A DNA stretch of 64,000 nt from positions 2,976,001-3,040,000 of the forward strand of contig OX485803.1 in NCBI GenBank assembly GCA_950295325.1, written 5' to 3'. The notes beneath the pieces are model-generated. The model did no database searches. It was not told where the DNA came from and saw only the letters and a program-made list of their open reading frames with translations. Source of the stretch: Polytrichum commune. Taxonomy: Eukaryota > Streptophyta > Polytrichopsida > Polytrichales > Polytrichaceae. Shown here in pieces: positions 11,932 to 23,474 of this stretch (position 1 is the first letter of the stretch; the number at the start of each line of letters is the position of its first letter). A program made the position numbers and the translations under genes.

Positions 11932-12432
11932 GGGCCACTGCACACACGAGACTGAGAGCCCGTGACCGTTACACTTCAAGCACTCTCGTCGGTGGAAAAG
12001 GCGGAGCCGCTCCAAGTTCGCTTCACACTACGCTTGAGGGACCAACGGAGTATGTGAATGCAAGATGGATGTAAAGTCTACATGGAACCCTACATGGCAA
12101 CAAATGGATCATGTTTCATGGTCACTTGGACTATTTTCAAAAAAACCACCTCTTGAAGGTAGGCCTAATACAAAACCGGGAGACCAAAGCACTCGGAACA
12201 CTTGCAACCGTTGATTTATTCTATTTTATCATGTGTGCAGACCCGCATGAATAAATTTTTATTCAAATAGTATTTGGTTGAGGGTCCGGTCACATATGGC
12301 TTCACACTAGACTTGAGGATCCGTGACCACACTATATGATTTTAGACGTGTCTTGGGACGGCCTTAGGACACTTTCTTTTGGGCTCTCACAGTTTCATGG
12401 TCACGGATCTTGGCTCGTGTGTGAAGTGGGCC
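11932..12432 (-). mobile_element. MITE family A, copy 1
   Basis: About 500 bp. The left end GGGCCACTGCACACACGAG and the right end, reverse complemented, GGCCCACTTCACACACGAG form a terminal inverted repeat. The left flank is TTA and the right flank TGA, an eroded 3-bp duplication. It is in inverse orientation to copies at 14467-14939, 54770-55206 and 60253-61365. Shared interior words include TGAGAGCCCAAAAG, GGTAGGCCTA and CATGAAACATGATCC (complement). Tourist/Harbinger-like; no coding capacity. Confidence 0.75.
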
Positions 12433-14463
12433 TGAGAACCATGACTCTGAAAAATCTAGGGCACTTGAATTCAACATGAAGGCCATATTGTGTGACACAG
12501 AAATCCAACTTTGTGATTGATGGGCTCTCAAGCTTAGTGTAAATTGAAAATGGACCATGTTGTGGAAACGACAACATATCCTATGGACATTCAAAATGAT
12601 AGTCTCTGTAGCTATGTAGCTTCCTGCATTTTACTCATATTCTAGGGCTTTATAACATACAGGTAGACTAGATACTATCTTTCCCTTTCCATTCTTAGTT
12701 GTAAGCAAAGAAGACCGTCATGGGTCAACATAATAGGAGAGTGATTCTTATTTTGTCAAGTTTGTTGTTGTATTTGCACACTGATTTTTTAACATGTGCT
12801 TTACATGCAAAAAAAAAAATTATGGAGGATTGAACCTATAAAGCCTTCACGATTTCAAACTCAATTAGGTATTTATGTCAAATCCACATTATAAAAACAA
12901 TGACGTCCACACTCTATACTACTTCAGGGCTTTTATGTTGGATGGATGAGAGATACACTTATATGCATTAATTATCTCCCGCCTTTACAAGCATGATCTA
13001 TACCTATACGACCATATCCATATGACTATGAAACATTATTGGTGAAACATTGTAACACTACATCACTATTCCACTCGCATGATGTGGGAAACACGCCACT
13101 GCCATGTCACTCACAATTAACCAATCTATAATGATACACGCAACTAGGTTGCCCACGCTAATTTATTGACATATCACATTATTTTGAAGATTTACTTCCA
13201 CAACAATAAATTCATTAGTAATTTTTATGTTAATGAGGACCGTTCATATACGGATCAATAATAGAAAGCCATGAGGTTTTTGTGATTTGACAAGATGATA
13301 GAGTTATCCGTAAAGTCTCTCAAAGAGGGATGAAACTGTGGGTTTAATCCTTCTGTGAGAGAACTTTCTATCAAGAGCTTGTTAGCTCGTCGTGCATTTG
13401 GAAGTTGGGTGGAATTTTTGGGACCTCCTTTTTCCAGCTCTCAAACTTTGAGATAAGTTGAGGATCTAAAAGAGGCTATGCACATGGGACCTATTGTTGT
13501 CATGAACCTCGAATTGGCCTATGGTAGGCTAGCTTGGCCCACCCATCCTAATAGGACAACCTAGGTTATGTGACATCACTCTTTGTGTATGGTAATTTGA
13601 GCATTAAGAAAACTTGGATGACTTTGTGTCAATCCTCATAAACTCAAGGTTTGGGACTAATCCCATGGTTTCGTATGCTTTACTTTACGAATAGCTCTAA
13701 TTTGCATGGGTAAGTGGCAACCTATTGGCAAAGGCAACCTACTTGCACATATAAGTGTAGTAAGCCCTATTTGAGATAACACAAAGGCATGGCCATGAGG
13801 TCCACACTGCCTCCCTCCCTTGGAATGCGGATCCCATCCAACTCCGTAGTGGTAAACTACATTCTAAACTCCATAATATCATGCTTTAACTAGCAACCAA
13901 AGTACATGTGATATTAAGGAGTTCTATAGTGTTAACATGGATGCATAATTAAAAAAAGAATCGGTGTAGCATGTGACAATGTGACAATGTGGAATAACAC
14001 AAAATTAACATTACAATAATGTCAATAATAACAATGATGACAACGTGATGCGTGCAAACATGTGGTTTGAACTCTTTGGAGGTTTATTTTAATGTTAAAA
14101 CCCGTGATAAATGGCATGGATACGTGACAATAAGGAATGAGATAATATTGAGAACATCCAATTCCTAGGGTTTTGGGATATAAGAGAAGGAGTGACATTA
14201 AGGAGGTTGGTATTAGGGAGTGTAGAGTGTCCTTATGCTTGGGCCATGCATCGTTGGCATTTGGGAGATAGCCATTGCCTATAATAATATATAACTTTTA
14301 CTACCACTTTCTGACACAAGTTTTGCTGACAATCACATCGCAGCTAATCATTCCCGAGTTGGCACTTTGCTGCTGTCACTTAGGTGGTATATCTGGACTT
14401 GTGTTCGGAGGATTCCTAAACATTTATTCAAGGCAAACATATATGACACAGGCTGCTATGGTG
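12433..14463. other. No gene seen
   Basis: Two kilobases of AT-rich sequence with no credible reading frame, RNA gene or structured repeat. Open frames are under 80 codons and unsupported. Confidence 0.5.
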
Positions 14464-14466
14464 TAA

Positions 14467-14939
14467 GGGCCACTTCACACACGAGCCAAGTGCCGTGACC
14501 ATGAAATTGAGAGAGCCCAAAAGAAAGTGTCCAAAGGCTGTCCCAAAGTGTGGTTACGGACTCTCAAGTGTACTGTGAAGCCATATGTGACTGGACCCTC
14601 AACCAAATGCTATTTCAATGAATTTCTAATCATGCGGATCTGCACACATGATAAAATAAAATAAATCAACCGTTGTGAGCATTCGGAGTGCCATGGTCTC
14701 TCGGTTTTGTAATAGGCCTACCTCCAAGAGGTGGTTTGTAAAAAAGTGACCATGAAACATGATTCATTTGATGCCATGTAGGGTCCATGTAGACTTTACA
14801 TCCATCTTGCATTCACATACTCCCTTGGTCCCTTAAGTGTAGTGTGAAGCAAACTTGGACTGGCTCTGCCTTTTCCACCAATGAGCGTGCTTGAAGTGTA
14901 ATGGTCACGGGTTCTCAGTCTCGTGTGTGAAGTTGGCCC
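14467..14939 (+). mobile_element. MITE family A, copy 2 (complete)
   Basis: The cleanest copy: 473 bp, starting GGGCCACTTCACACACGAG and ending CTCGTGTGTGAAGTTGGCCC, with TAA on both sides (14464-14466 and 14940-14942). The 3-bp TAA duplication and GGGCC terminus fit Tourist-type (PIF/Harbinger-derived) MITEs. The interior includes CCTCAACCAAATGCTATTTC and GACCATGAAACATGATTC. No gene. Confidence 0.85.
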
Positions 14940-14950
14940 TAAGTTATGGT

Positions 14951-14970
14951 CTCTCTCTCTCTCTCTCTCT
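14951..14970. repeat. (CT)n microsatellite
   Basis: An uninterrupted CT dinucleotide run of 20 bp directly right of the MITE. Similar runs lie at 32749-32768 and 59791-59809. Confidence 0.95.
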
Positions 14971-15294
14971 TCTCGAACAACGCTACTTATTTGCCAATAG
15001 CAAGGTTCCTTATGTGCTCAATGACATTCCTCATGAGTTGCGAAGCACATGAGGGTACTAACTGAGGTAAGGAGCACAATATCATAATTATATTCCTCAA
15101 TTTCTTCTCTAAGTTTGCACCTTCTCTTTTCTTCAAATCTTGAGAAGAGTTGAAATGGTGACAATCATTAGAGTGATGAAACCACATATGGATGATATTG
15201 CAAACATTGCCTTCAAATAGAGATAGCCTTGTGAAGTCAAAATTCATACTCTATCTCCCTATGCTATAATTTCCAATTCCAATGGTTATTCTAG

Positions 15295-16040
15295 GGCATG
15301 TTGGGAAGTCCTTTATTGTATTTATTTCGTTTGAATTTTTCATCGTTTTGATGTTGTTCCCTTTTTTGGAGTGTTTCTAAAGGTGCCAAAGAGAGAGGAT
15401 TTAGTGGATTCTGAATCCCGAGGTCTACTTCCTCTCATATTGGTACCCTTGAAGTTTTAATTGACAGTCACACTTTTTGTATTCATTTCATTCCAATTTT
15501 TATTTTATTTTTATGGTGGTCCCATTCTTTGTAGTCCTTCCAATTATACAAAAGAGAGAGAATGCTAAAAGAAAAAGATACCATCCAGCCAACCAAGGGC
15601 CTTTGGGACAATGTCCCTAGTGCCCCAAGTTCCTGCCTGGATGGCTGGCCTAAGAGAGAGACCTTTCAAAAGTAAGAGATTATGTCCTCGCTCATTGGTA
15701 CCTTGGAAGCTTCTTGGGAAGTCTCGTTTTATGCATTTATGTTGCTTCATTTTTTGCTTTTATTTTCATGTTGGTCCCCTTCTTTGTAGTGCTTCTAAAG
15801 ATACCAAAGAGAGGAACAATCCTTCCGGTACCAAGAGGTTTATTTCCTTTCTCATTAGTACTTTGGTAGCATGATGGGAAGTCGCATATTTTGTAATTAC
15901 TTTATTCCAAAATCTCATTTATTTTGATGTCGGACCCCTTCTTTGTAGTGATTCTACGGGTACCGAGAGGTCTACATCCGCTCCCATTGGTACCTTGGAA
16001 GCATGGTGGGAAGATAGATTTTGTGTATTTGATTCATCTC
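15295..16040 (+). repeat. Degenerate tandem array, ~150-bp unit, about 4.5 copies
   Basis: Units share, in order, GGGAAGTC, a T-rich ATTCATTTCATTCC-like stretch, GTTGGTCCC(C)TTCTTTGTAGTG, TTCTAAAG, CCAAAGAGAG, a GGTACC or CCGAGAGGTCTAC word, TTTCTCAT and TGGTACCTTGGAAGC. One unit holds an extra segment (about 15575-15660). The open frames at 15565-15750 and 15611-15874 cross unit boundaries and are artefacts. The array's class is unknown. Confidence 0.7.
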
Positions 16041-16467
16041 GAAACTTTGACCTTGAAAGAGTAATGTGGTAGTTGTGTCCATGTATGCCATGCTCTAAAA
16101 TGGTATGTATCAATTGGATTGTTTTTGACGTTGGACATATAGAGTGTGGGATCAAAGACCTTTCAATGGCCGAGGGAGGGCCTTTGGAATTGTGTTGTTA
16201 GATTTGGACAATGAAAATGTTTTATGGAAATAGATGTCTTGAAGCCAAGTCAACTATTACTACACGGAAGTTGTAATTGCGTGTATGATCTCTTTTTATA
16301 TCAAAACGCTTTGCCAAGTGCAAAATTGCTTCACAAGCAATTAGTTTGTGCATTGGCACTATGAAAACTTTATATTGAGATTGAATTGTTCTTGAAAAGA
16401 GATGTATCAAATTTGAAATACTGCATCATGAAATATACACATCTATGCTTGACACAATTGCACCTCA
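16041..16467. other. No gene seen
   Basis: AT-rich sequence following the tandem array; no motif recognised. Confidence 0.5.
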
Positions 16468-17084
16468 TCATGCTAATATTAAACAAACTCCGCCTAGAGA
16501 GCCAACAAACCCTTTTCTTCCTATCAACATGATCACACCTTTAATTCCCACCACATAAATCGTATCCCACATGCACCCCCACACCATAAAGACGCTAAGA
16601 GGACCCGAAAGATGCAAAGATAGTCGATAAACCTTGCCAATAGCTCTATAAAGGGAGAGCAAATCAATTTGAGGTTCAAACACCAATTGTCATGCTTCAT
16701 AGAAGTATGAATGATGAGCCTCATTGTGCCACATAATACTAAGTGGATACCTAATACACAATTGTAGGCACAACATATTATGTTCACACCTGAAGGGAGC
16801 GCCTACTCCAACATGAAGCAAACTTGTACCGAATCATTGCACACTACCCAATGCAAGATCCAATAGGAGTGAACTATGAATTGAGAGTAGCAATAGACAC
16901 ACGCACAAGAGTGCAATGCAACATGACGAACAACCCTAACAAGATCACGCATAACAACCAGATTGAGCAATGAAGAAATGGCCAATGAGCAACCACCGCA
17001 TTGACAAAGCCAACCCTCCACCAGTGTCACAATAAAACCTGGACAAGAAGCCCACAAGCAACTAAGAGGAGCAAACATGGTCAA
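16468..17084 (-). pseudogene. Degenerate PPR-like coding remnant
   Basis: Two overlapping minus-strand frames (17084 to about 16803, then 16787 to 16468) give protein with the cadence of plant pentatricopeptide repeat proteins. The first contains LCQCGGCSLAISSLLN followed by LVVMRDLVR, which resembles the common MYAKCGSLxxAxxVF...RDLVSW pattern of PLS-type PPRs. The second contains MRLIIHTSMKHDN and LKLICSPFIELLAR, resembling GRxIHxxIxKxG...GNSLIDMYAK. PPR proteins bind organellar RNA. Many conserved residues are lost and a frameshift plus stop separates the two parts, so it cannot encode a working protein. The match is by eye, and another Cys/Leu-rich frame could mimic it. Confidence 0.4.
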
Positions 17085-18028
17085 GTATACGGTAAAGTGC
17101 TATGGTATACTAAAACCATAATTTTTTTGGTCAAAAGCCTAGGAGTAGTAGCAAAATGTTGTTTATATTGAATTTTTTTTCAAGGAGCCTGCTATTGTTG
17201 TGATAGGTATTCAAATATAGAATATCAAGATGAGATCTTCAAAACCTATCATTTAAAGTACTCCTCAAAAGGTTATCCCTAAATTTGGTTTTGGACATAG
17301 ATTTCATTACCTCAAACATTTTGAAGTTGGATTTTTTTCATTCCTTTAATTCCTTGTAAGCTTGAGGGCATTGTTACAAAGATTTGTACAAAAATAAGTT
17401 GAAAGTAATTTTATCATGTTTTTTAGACAATTTTTAGACAATTATGAATTCAATATATTTACTTGCACCGTCTTCTCAAATATGTAGACTTTTCCTAAAA
17501 ACAAATCGTCAACATAAATTGCTTGACTTTGTAGATCAATGTGTTTTCCAAATGTTTATGATTTCTTCCTTCACAAAATTCAAAGGTAGTATATAATTTT
17601 GAGTCATTTTCACTTAAACCTATGCAGGATAGTGAAATTGTGTAGTTGACCGTGCTCGTGCCCTAAAAAGCAAAACAGAAGAACACATTGCAAACACACC
17701 CCGAACACCAAAAAAATGAGCACCCCTTACTTCGAACTCATAGCGACCACACAAACACTCTTGCAACCCCTACATCCCCACAAAGGTCAACACACATCAC
17801 CATCTTAATCCCACACCCAATCAACCCAAAACCATCCCACACCAACAACAACCAAATGCATACTTGACGTTGAGCGGCAACATACCGAGTGAAGCAGCCA
17901 CTCACTAGCGCCGAGTCCCAAGCAACCCCAAGCCCATCCAACGCACACCAACAATAGAGCACAAATGTGAGCTTGAGACTGCCCAAAAGCACATTTAGCA
18001 AAGCACCAACACACCATCACCACACTCC
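17085..18028. other. No firm gene; C/A-rich patch 17640-18028
   Basis: 17085-17640 is AT-rich without features. From about 17640 the + strand becomes C- and A-rich, with minus-strand open frames (17738-18001 and 17805-18023) rich in Cys, Val and Trp. The skew matches the PPR-like remnant at 16468-17084 and the patch at 18572-18880, so these may be further decayed pieces of the same or a related gene. Confidence 0.3.
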
Positions 18029-18030
18029 AA

Positions 18031-18568
18031 GGGCCACTTTACACCAAGAGGCCCAGGCCAATTCCCCTTGAGGCCGATTGCATGAAATCTCAGCCCCTTT
18101 TGGGTTGGATGTCAGCCTCAACTACACATTATAATAAGATTATAATGGGGGCCAATTTTCCCATATGTAAAGCTCTTAGGGTCAAGAAGCTTGGCCGATT
18201 CAATAAATCTAACATAATCCAACGGATCTAGCATAATCTAGTATAAAGCCGTTCGTATTTCCACATAATCCGATGGATATGGTTTGCTAAAAAAGTGATG
18301 TTTTATTAAAGTTTATTTTTTAATTTATTGAAATTTGATATTGGCCCCGAGGCTAAGAATTGGCCTTCCATTTTGGGTGCACCCAATTCTATGAGCTTGG
18401 GCCGTGTCATACCATGCATTTTTAATTAGAAAATTCATACCACCAAATTGGCCCAACCTCTAGGTGTAAAGGGGTTGGGGCCAATTTCAGCCTTTTGGCC
18501 AATCACAAGTGAGGATTTCAAGCCTCTTACACAACGAATTGGCCCGGCCTCTAGGTGTAAAGCGGCCC
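18031..18568. mobile_element. MITE family B, copy 1 (Tourist-like)
   Basis: 538 bp. The left end GGGCCACTTTACACCAAGAG matches the reverse-complemented right end GGGCCGCTTTACACCTAGAG. Flanks are CAA and TAA. A second internal copy of the end lies near 18440-18490 (GGCCCAACCTCTAGGTGTAA), so the right side carries a duplicated terminus. It sits inside the C/A-rich patch. Confidence 0.75.
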
Positions 18569-18571
18569 TAA

Positions 18572-18880
18572 GCATCCACATGCCTAATTGACCGAAATCG
18601 AGAGCCGGCCTTTGGAGAACAACTTCGCCTACAACATCGCACGCTTGCAAGCCCAAGAGCACCCAATCCATAGCACAATTTCCTTTACCACTAGGCAACC
18701 GCACAAACAAGGCCAACATACAACACAATATCTCAAGGAACCATTGCCGGCCCAAAGACTTGCAATTCAAAAAAACTAACATGACACAAGCTTTCGCCGA
18801 ATCGTCAATCTTACATTTTGACACTCTATCGAACCCCCGGCACATGCAAGCATGGGCACAACATTCCCACAATAGTCAAC
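18572..18880 (-). other. Possible continuation of decayed minus-strand gene
   Basis: The sequence has the same strand skew as 16468-18028 and an open minus-strand frame that unfortunately runs into the MITE. Its part outside the MITE includes MLALFVRLPSGKGNCAMDWV, vaguely PPR-like. No conserved motif is strong enough to name it. Confidence 0.25.
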
Positions 18881-20711
18881 CCACTCAACAAAGATGATTG
18901 CAGTTAGGATTTTGGAGAAGATAAAAGATCATGGAACCATTTAGAGAAGACTTGAAAGGTGATTATTATATCATCTGGATGTCTTAGATAAGTTTTATCA
19001 AGACAATCACATGATTATTCCAAGTTGTTTTGGTTTTGAACTAGCAATTAGATGATGATTTATAGTGTAAAGTCTTACAAACTCTCACACAACATTACAT
19101 GTAATTATGGATGTCTCTCAACTCACACTATTTACCCATATATTAGTCTAGTAATGAGTTCATTTTAATTGGACCAAGTGCGGTGCATAATCATAGGCGT
19201 AGCCATTATCAACAGTCTTGCGTAAAATATCACATTTTAATGTCCTTACGAAAGCCAAGGGGAATTTGGTATAGTCAATGATCTTATGTTAAATAAGCCC
19301 TTTCAACGTAACTTGAAAAGGCAATGCAGTCATCCTTCCACAATTTCCTATTTTCATTTATTAATTTTAATATAATTACAATGATCTTTTACTTGGTCTT
19401 GCCAAAGTAACCATGTTGTCCATGAATTGAAATAATAGGCCAAACCACATATGCGGGTTAATAGATCATGGCATGATTCACTAGTTTATTCTCTTGTAAT
19501 TTTAAATTCAATTTATGCTCTCGCTCTCTTGCTCAATAGTCTTTTGGATGCCCATTCCATTTGTTATGTCCCAAGACTATTGGCTAGTGTGTTCAATTAT
19601 AACTTGACTAGTTCAAGATTACCACTCTAGCATATTAGAGTGAAATCGCTTTAGTAGATCCAATGAGAGCACAATCCTTACTAGATTTCCAACCATCAAG
19701 TCCTCTTGCCTCCTCGGTTTCTTCACCGCCAATGGTCTCAAGCAGCATTCCCTTCGTCTCCCGCCAAAGGGTAGGAAGGTGGAACCTATACAGTTTGTAA
19801 CTATGAGACCATAGCCTCTTCATCTTCTCAATCCCATTCTCCTTTGATTCTTTCTACTTAATTGTAAATTCATCAAATCATATTACAATGACAATATACC
19901 AGTTCCTCATGATACAAATGGATATTCAATTTTAGTTTTTATGTCTCTCACTTAGAATATGGCCCAATTAATTTTTCTTTGATTCAACCAAGTCTTTCAA
20001 GGTCCACAGTCTCTTCAATTACTAGGGTGAAATTAACTATTCAATGCAAATTGTTGCAAACAATCGACCTCAAACATGTTCGATTTTTTCAAGTGTGGTT
20101 ACTTCTAATTTTATCTCTCACTTCTCCAAATTGGACAAGAAAATCTCTCCCACTCATAACCTCTCGATATAATGTGCAACATGTGTTTAATTACTTAGAG
20201 TTAATGTCTATCAATTTCATTGCCCTGGAAGTTAGGACTCACCCTTCTTCCTCAAGATTCCATAAATGAAATCAACACATACTCTCTGATAACCTCTTCA
20301 AAGGACAATGAATCATTCCTTCATCAAACTTCAAACAATAATAAAGACACAACAATTTTCAATAACACTTTTTACAGCCCAGTGAGACCATAGCCTTAAT
20401 CCTATTATGGTTGTTTCCAACATATCAAAATATTAAGGCTCCAAATACAAAGAACATTGTTCATATGCCTCTGTGTATGTGTATTTGCTCGTGCAATATG
20501 AACTCTAGCTCTATTGTGCTTCAATATTTTTATGGTGGGTGGTTGTCGCTAATCGATTCGAGAGCTATAATAACATGTGATCTTACTACTAGTGAGCGCA
20601 CACACAATAAAAATAGACACTCATGTTGCACTTCTAACCCCACCTCAACCACACTACTACCTCCCCCCCCCCCCCGCCAATTTTTTTTATATATATATAT
20701 ATTAATGGGTG
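18881..20711. other. No gene seen; contains C13 and (AT)n
   Basis: AT-rich sequence. A run of 13 C lies at 20663-20675, followed by an (AT)n run near 20685-20702. A 96-codon + frame at 19979-20269 has no recognised motif. No RNA gene was seen. Confidence 0.5.
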
Positions 20712-20925
20712 TTACTATCTAGAATTACGCAGTGTTATAACTATTCAATGAGAACGTAATATCCTACCAAGCAGAGTTAGTTATGTTCTATAATGTCCAA
20801 ACAACCTATTGAACTTTCGTTAGTAAAAAAATGAAGTCATGAGTAAGACGCTATTCCATTGCATAACTTCGAACAGTAACATGTACTAATTGGGATGATC
20901 ACTGTAGTGAAAAGTGGAAAAGTTA
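20712..20925 (+). repeat. Dispersed repeat family E, copy 3
   Basis: It matches 9650-9905: TATTCAATGAGAACG, TACCAAGCAGAGT, TTCTATAATGTCC, AACAACCTATTGAACTTTCG. Non-coding. Confidence 0.6.
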
Positions 20926-21167
20926 ATTACAAGCCTTAACTACAAAAGTTAACTACATTGATATGTGCAATTAGGTTGCCCCATGCTAATATATCAACAT
21001 TTCACGTTATTTAAATAATTACTACGTACATTTACTACTATAACTTATATTGTAGTATCTATACATATTAATGAACAAAGTTATACATTTTTGTAATCTA
21101 TTTTTCATCCAAGATAAGTGGAGGTGTCCTATTCGCAAAGACAATCAAATTGCACATACCAGTGTAT

Positions 21168-21385
21168 TGAGCGGAGAAAACCGACCGCAAGTTACAGAAG
21201 AATTGGTTGAATTTGAGAAATAATTAGTTGAAGTTTAAGTCTTCAAGAAAATCGCAGATTATCTTAGAGGAATCTATGGAATATACCTTGAATTAATGAA
21301 GAAAACCCGAGATCACAACATGTAACTGGTTTGGAAACCCTAAGTTAGGGTTTTGACCCGTTATGCCCAAAAATCTCCCCGGACA
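21168..21385 (-). mobile_element. MITE family D, copy 2
   Basis: It runs in inverse orientation to 8020-8243, ending AAAAATCTCCCCGGACA and containing CAACATGTAACTGGTT. It ends 118 bp left of the Harbinger element and is more eroded than the 37973 copy. Confidence 0.6.
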
Positions 21386-21491
21386 TTGTGCCAATGGACA
21401 AAGGTCTGCGAGGTCTGAGCACGTAGTCTTAATGTAACTTATCTGATAACAGTACAAACTTAATCAAATCGCCATGGTCCAGGGTCTTGGA

Positions 21492-21502
21492 TAAGGTACT
21501 AA
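21492..21502 (+). repeat. Left flank of Harbinger element: 11-bp direct repeat TAAGGTACTAA
   Basis: TAAGGTACTAA immediately precedes the element and the same 11 bases immediately follow it (29062-29072). The last three bases, TAA, fit the family's usual 3-bp duplication. Confidence 0.9.
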
Positions 21503-21553
21503 GGCTGGGGCCGCACACGGGGGTCCCAGACCGGAACCGGTGTGGTAACCGGG
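21503..21553 (+). repeat. Left terminal inverted repeat of the Harbinger element
   Basis: It begins GGCTGGGGCCGCACACGGGG and continues through TCCCAGACCGGAACCGG to a GTAACCGGG end. It aligns over its whole length with the reverse complement of 29012-29061, with five substitutions and one single-base indel. Confidence 0.95.
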
Positions 21554-23474
21554 ATTTAGGGTGAAACGGGGGCCGCACCAGGTGGGTGCACCTTGGGGAT
21601 ACTGTAGGTGTGTCAGAGGCAAGATGGGGCCATGTGCCTCCCGGAAAATGCAGAAACACACACAGAACGGGCCGTTTTGAAACGCAGCTCACAGGCAACG
21701 TTAAGGACGGCCGTGGATGACATCGCGCACTCATGGACAAACTCTGTCAATGGCTCCGTCCACGGAACGGACAGGGTCCCGGTCCGAGCCGGGACGGGGC
21801 TCAGGGCTGGCATCTTGTCGCCTGTCTTTCTTCGCGCGGGAGCTTCGCGAACGTCAACGTCCGGAGCTCTGTGCGGTCGCTCTGCTGCTCCGACCTCGTC
21901 TCCCTTCGGCCCAGAAGCTCAATGCGAATGCGCCTGGCCCTTTCTGGCGGTGTGCTTTGGAGCTCGTTCTGGATTTCGTTCGCTTCCCCGAGGGCTTGTT
22001 CCGTGGAGAGTGGGAGCGTGCTGCGCCGCGACCCGACGACTGCATAGCAAACCAATCATGTGAGTGGGATTAGGGTGGGTTTTCTGCATTCCAGTATGTG
22101 TGTGTGCGCTCAGGGCGCCAGAGGTTCCTGCTCTGCGTCGGGGGTTTAGGGCCATTTGCTGCACCTCGCGCATACTATCTTTTGCTATGGGTTGCCGTTC
22201 GGGGTCCAACTCCACGTATCGCGGGCTCTTTGCTTTTCCGGCCTCTGACTTCGCTCGGGGTTCGATTTCTGGTGTTCGTGTCTGGGGTGTGGGGTTTTGG
22301 GCTCTTCCCTGCCAGTGCCGAATTTTTTCCTGTCCTTGCTCCCGGACGATTCGTTGCCCTTGGGCATCGCATTCTGTTTCCGTGCAAACCTGTGGGTTGC
22401 CGCTGTGGAGGGATGGGGTTTCCTCGCGTTCATAACAACCCTGAGCAGGGCCTAGGTGTCCTTTTTTTGTGTCTGTTCGGCCCGTTGTATGTGCCCCCCC
22501 CCCCCGTTGTTGTCCCTTCCCTTCCTCTGTTGGCAGTGGCACACCCGCGCTATTTCGCATTTGTGTTCTCCTTAATTTTGGCATTTCGGCCGTCTTCGTT
22601 GCAAGACGGCCATTGGCAGGTCCCTTTGCCGGAATCCATGCACCGATGACAGCCAATTAACAAGGCCTTTCTGTGTCCAGTGTGGCCGTTGCTCTCTGCC
22701 TGCACCTCTGCTGCACGTATGTTAATGCCGTTCCTTTGCTTTATGTTGTAATTCCCGACCTGTGTGTGCTCGTTGGCGTAGGACGGCCGTGCAACTCTGG
22801 CTGCAGATTTACCTGGTCACTTTCGTCTCCTGCATTTCTTTTGGATTGGCACCCTGTTGGGCCAGTTGGGTTCCCTGCGCCACTGGGTCGTTGTCCCATT
22901 GCGTTTTATGCAGCATTGCTCTTTGTGGTCGAAAATTGCCGCTATGTAATTTTTTTTCCTTCCGCCTTTGTCGATTACCTGGCACGATTGTCCGGCTCCA
23001 ACACTGGTACTCCTTCCCCGTTTTTGTGTCCCTCTGTGCCGCATGCTCGCAGCTGGACCTCCGTTTTCGCCGCCCTACCTCGGAGGATTGCCCCTCTGCC
23101 ATTTGCTTCTTTTTTTTTCTCGCACGTTGTTATGGTCCCTGTGTTTAGTATTTGCTTGCCCATTGCCGCAAATTGGGATCGTTCAGGGTTTTCTGGGCCT
23201 ACATGCTTGCATTCAGGATGACAGTGTCTTTGGGGTCCGTGCCTCCTCATGTGCCCCTAGAATGTGAAATTTTGTTGTCCCTAACTCCTGCCACTGTATG
23301 TGCCATTTCTGCAGACTGGGAGCTTGCAGCTGTCTGTGGGAATGTTCGTGCAGGCTGTGCTTCCGAACTCTTGAGCATGTTTTTGAGCTTGGGGTTCTTC
23401 GTTGCGCCCCAGCTGTTTCCCCGATTCGTTACGCAGATGCAGGGGGTTCGACCAGCAGGGTGTTTTGGTTGACG
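21554..23474 (+). other. Harbinger left subterminal region / probable 5' region of the Myb-like gene
   Basis: GC-rich, and pyrimidine-rich on the + strand from about 22080. Overlapping open frames occur on both strands (for example - 21919-22656 and + 22098-22649), but they lack conserved motifs and shadow each other, so none is called. Upstream of the chosen Myb start at 23475 the frame stays open back to an ATG at 23298, with Cys-rich sequence that looks like translated UTR. A 5' UTR with introns is likely. C12 lies at 22494-22505. Confidence 0.5.

Noticed and set aside
18435-18872. 145-codon minus-strand frame
   Set aside because: Its C-terminal half is translated MITE terminus (18435-18568), so it cannot be an ancestral gene as it stands; only the outer part is discussed as a possible remnant.
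21919-22656. 245-codon minus-strand open frame in the Harbinger left region
   Set aside because: Low-complexity Arg/Gly/Pro/Thr protein shadowed by an equally open + frame; GC-rich, purine-skewed DNA keeps it open. No motif.
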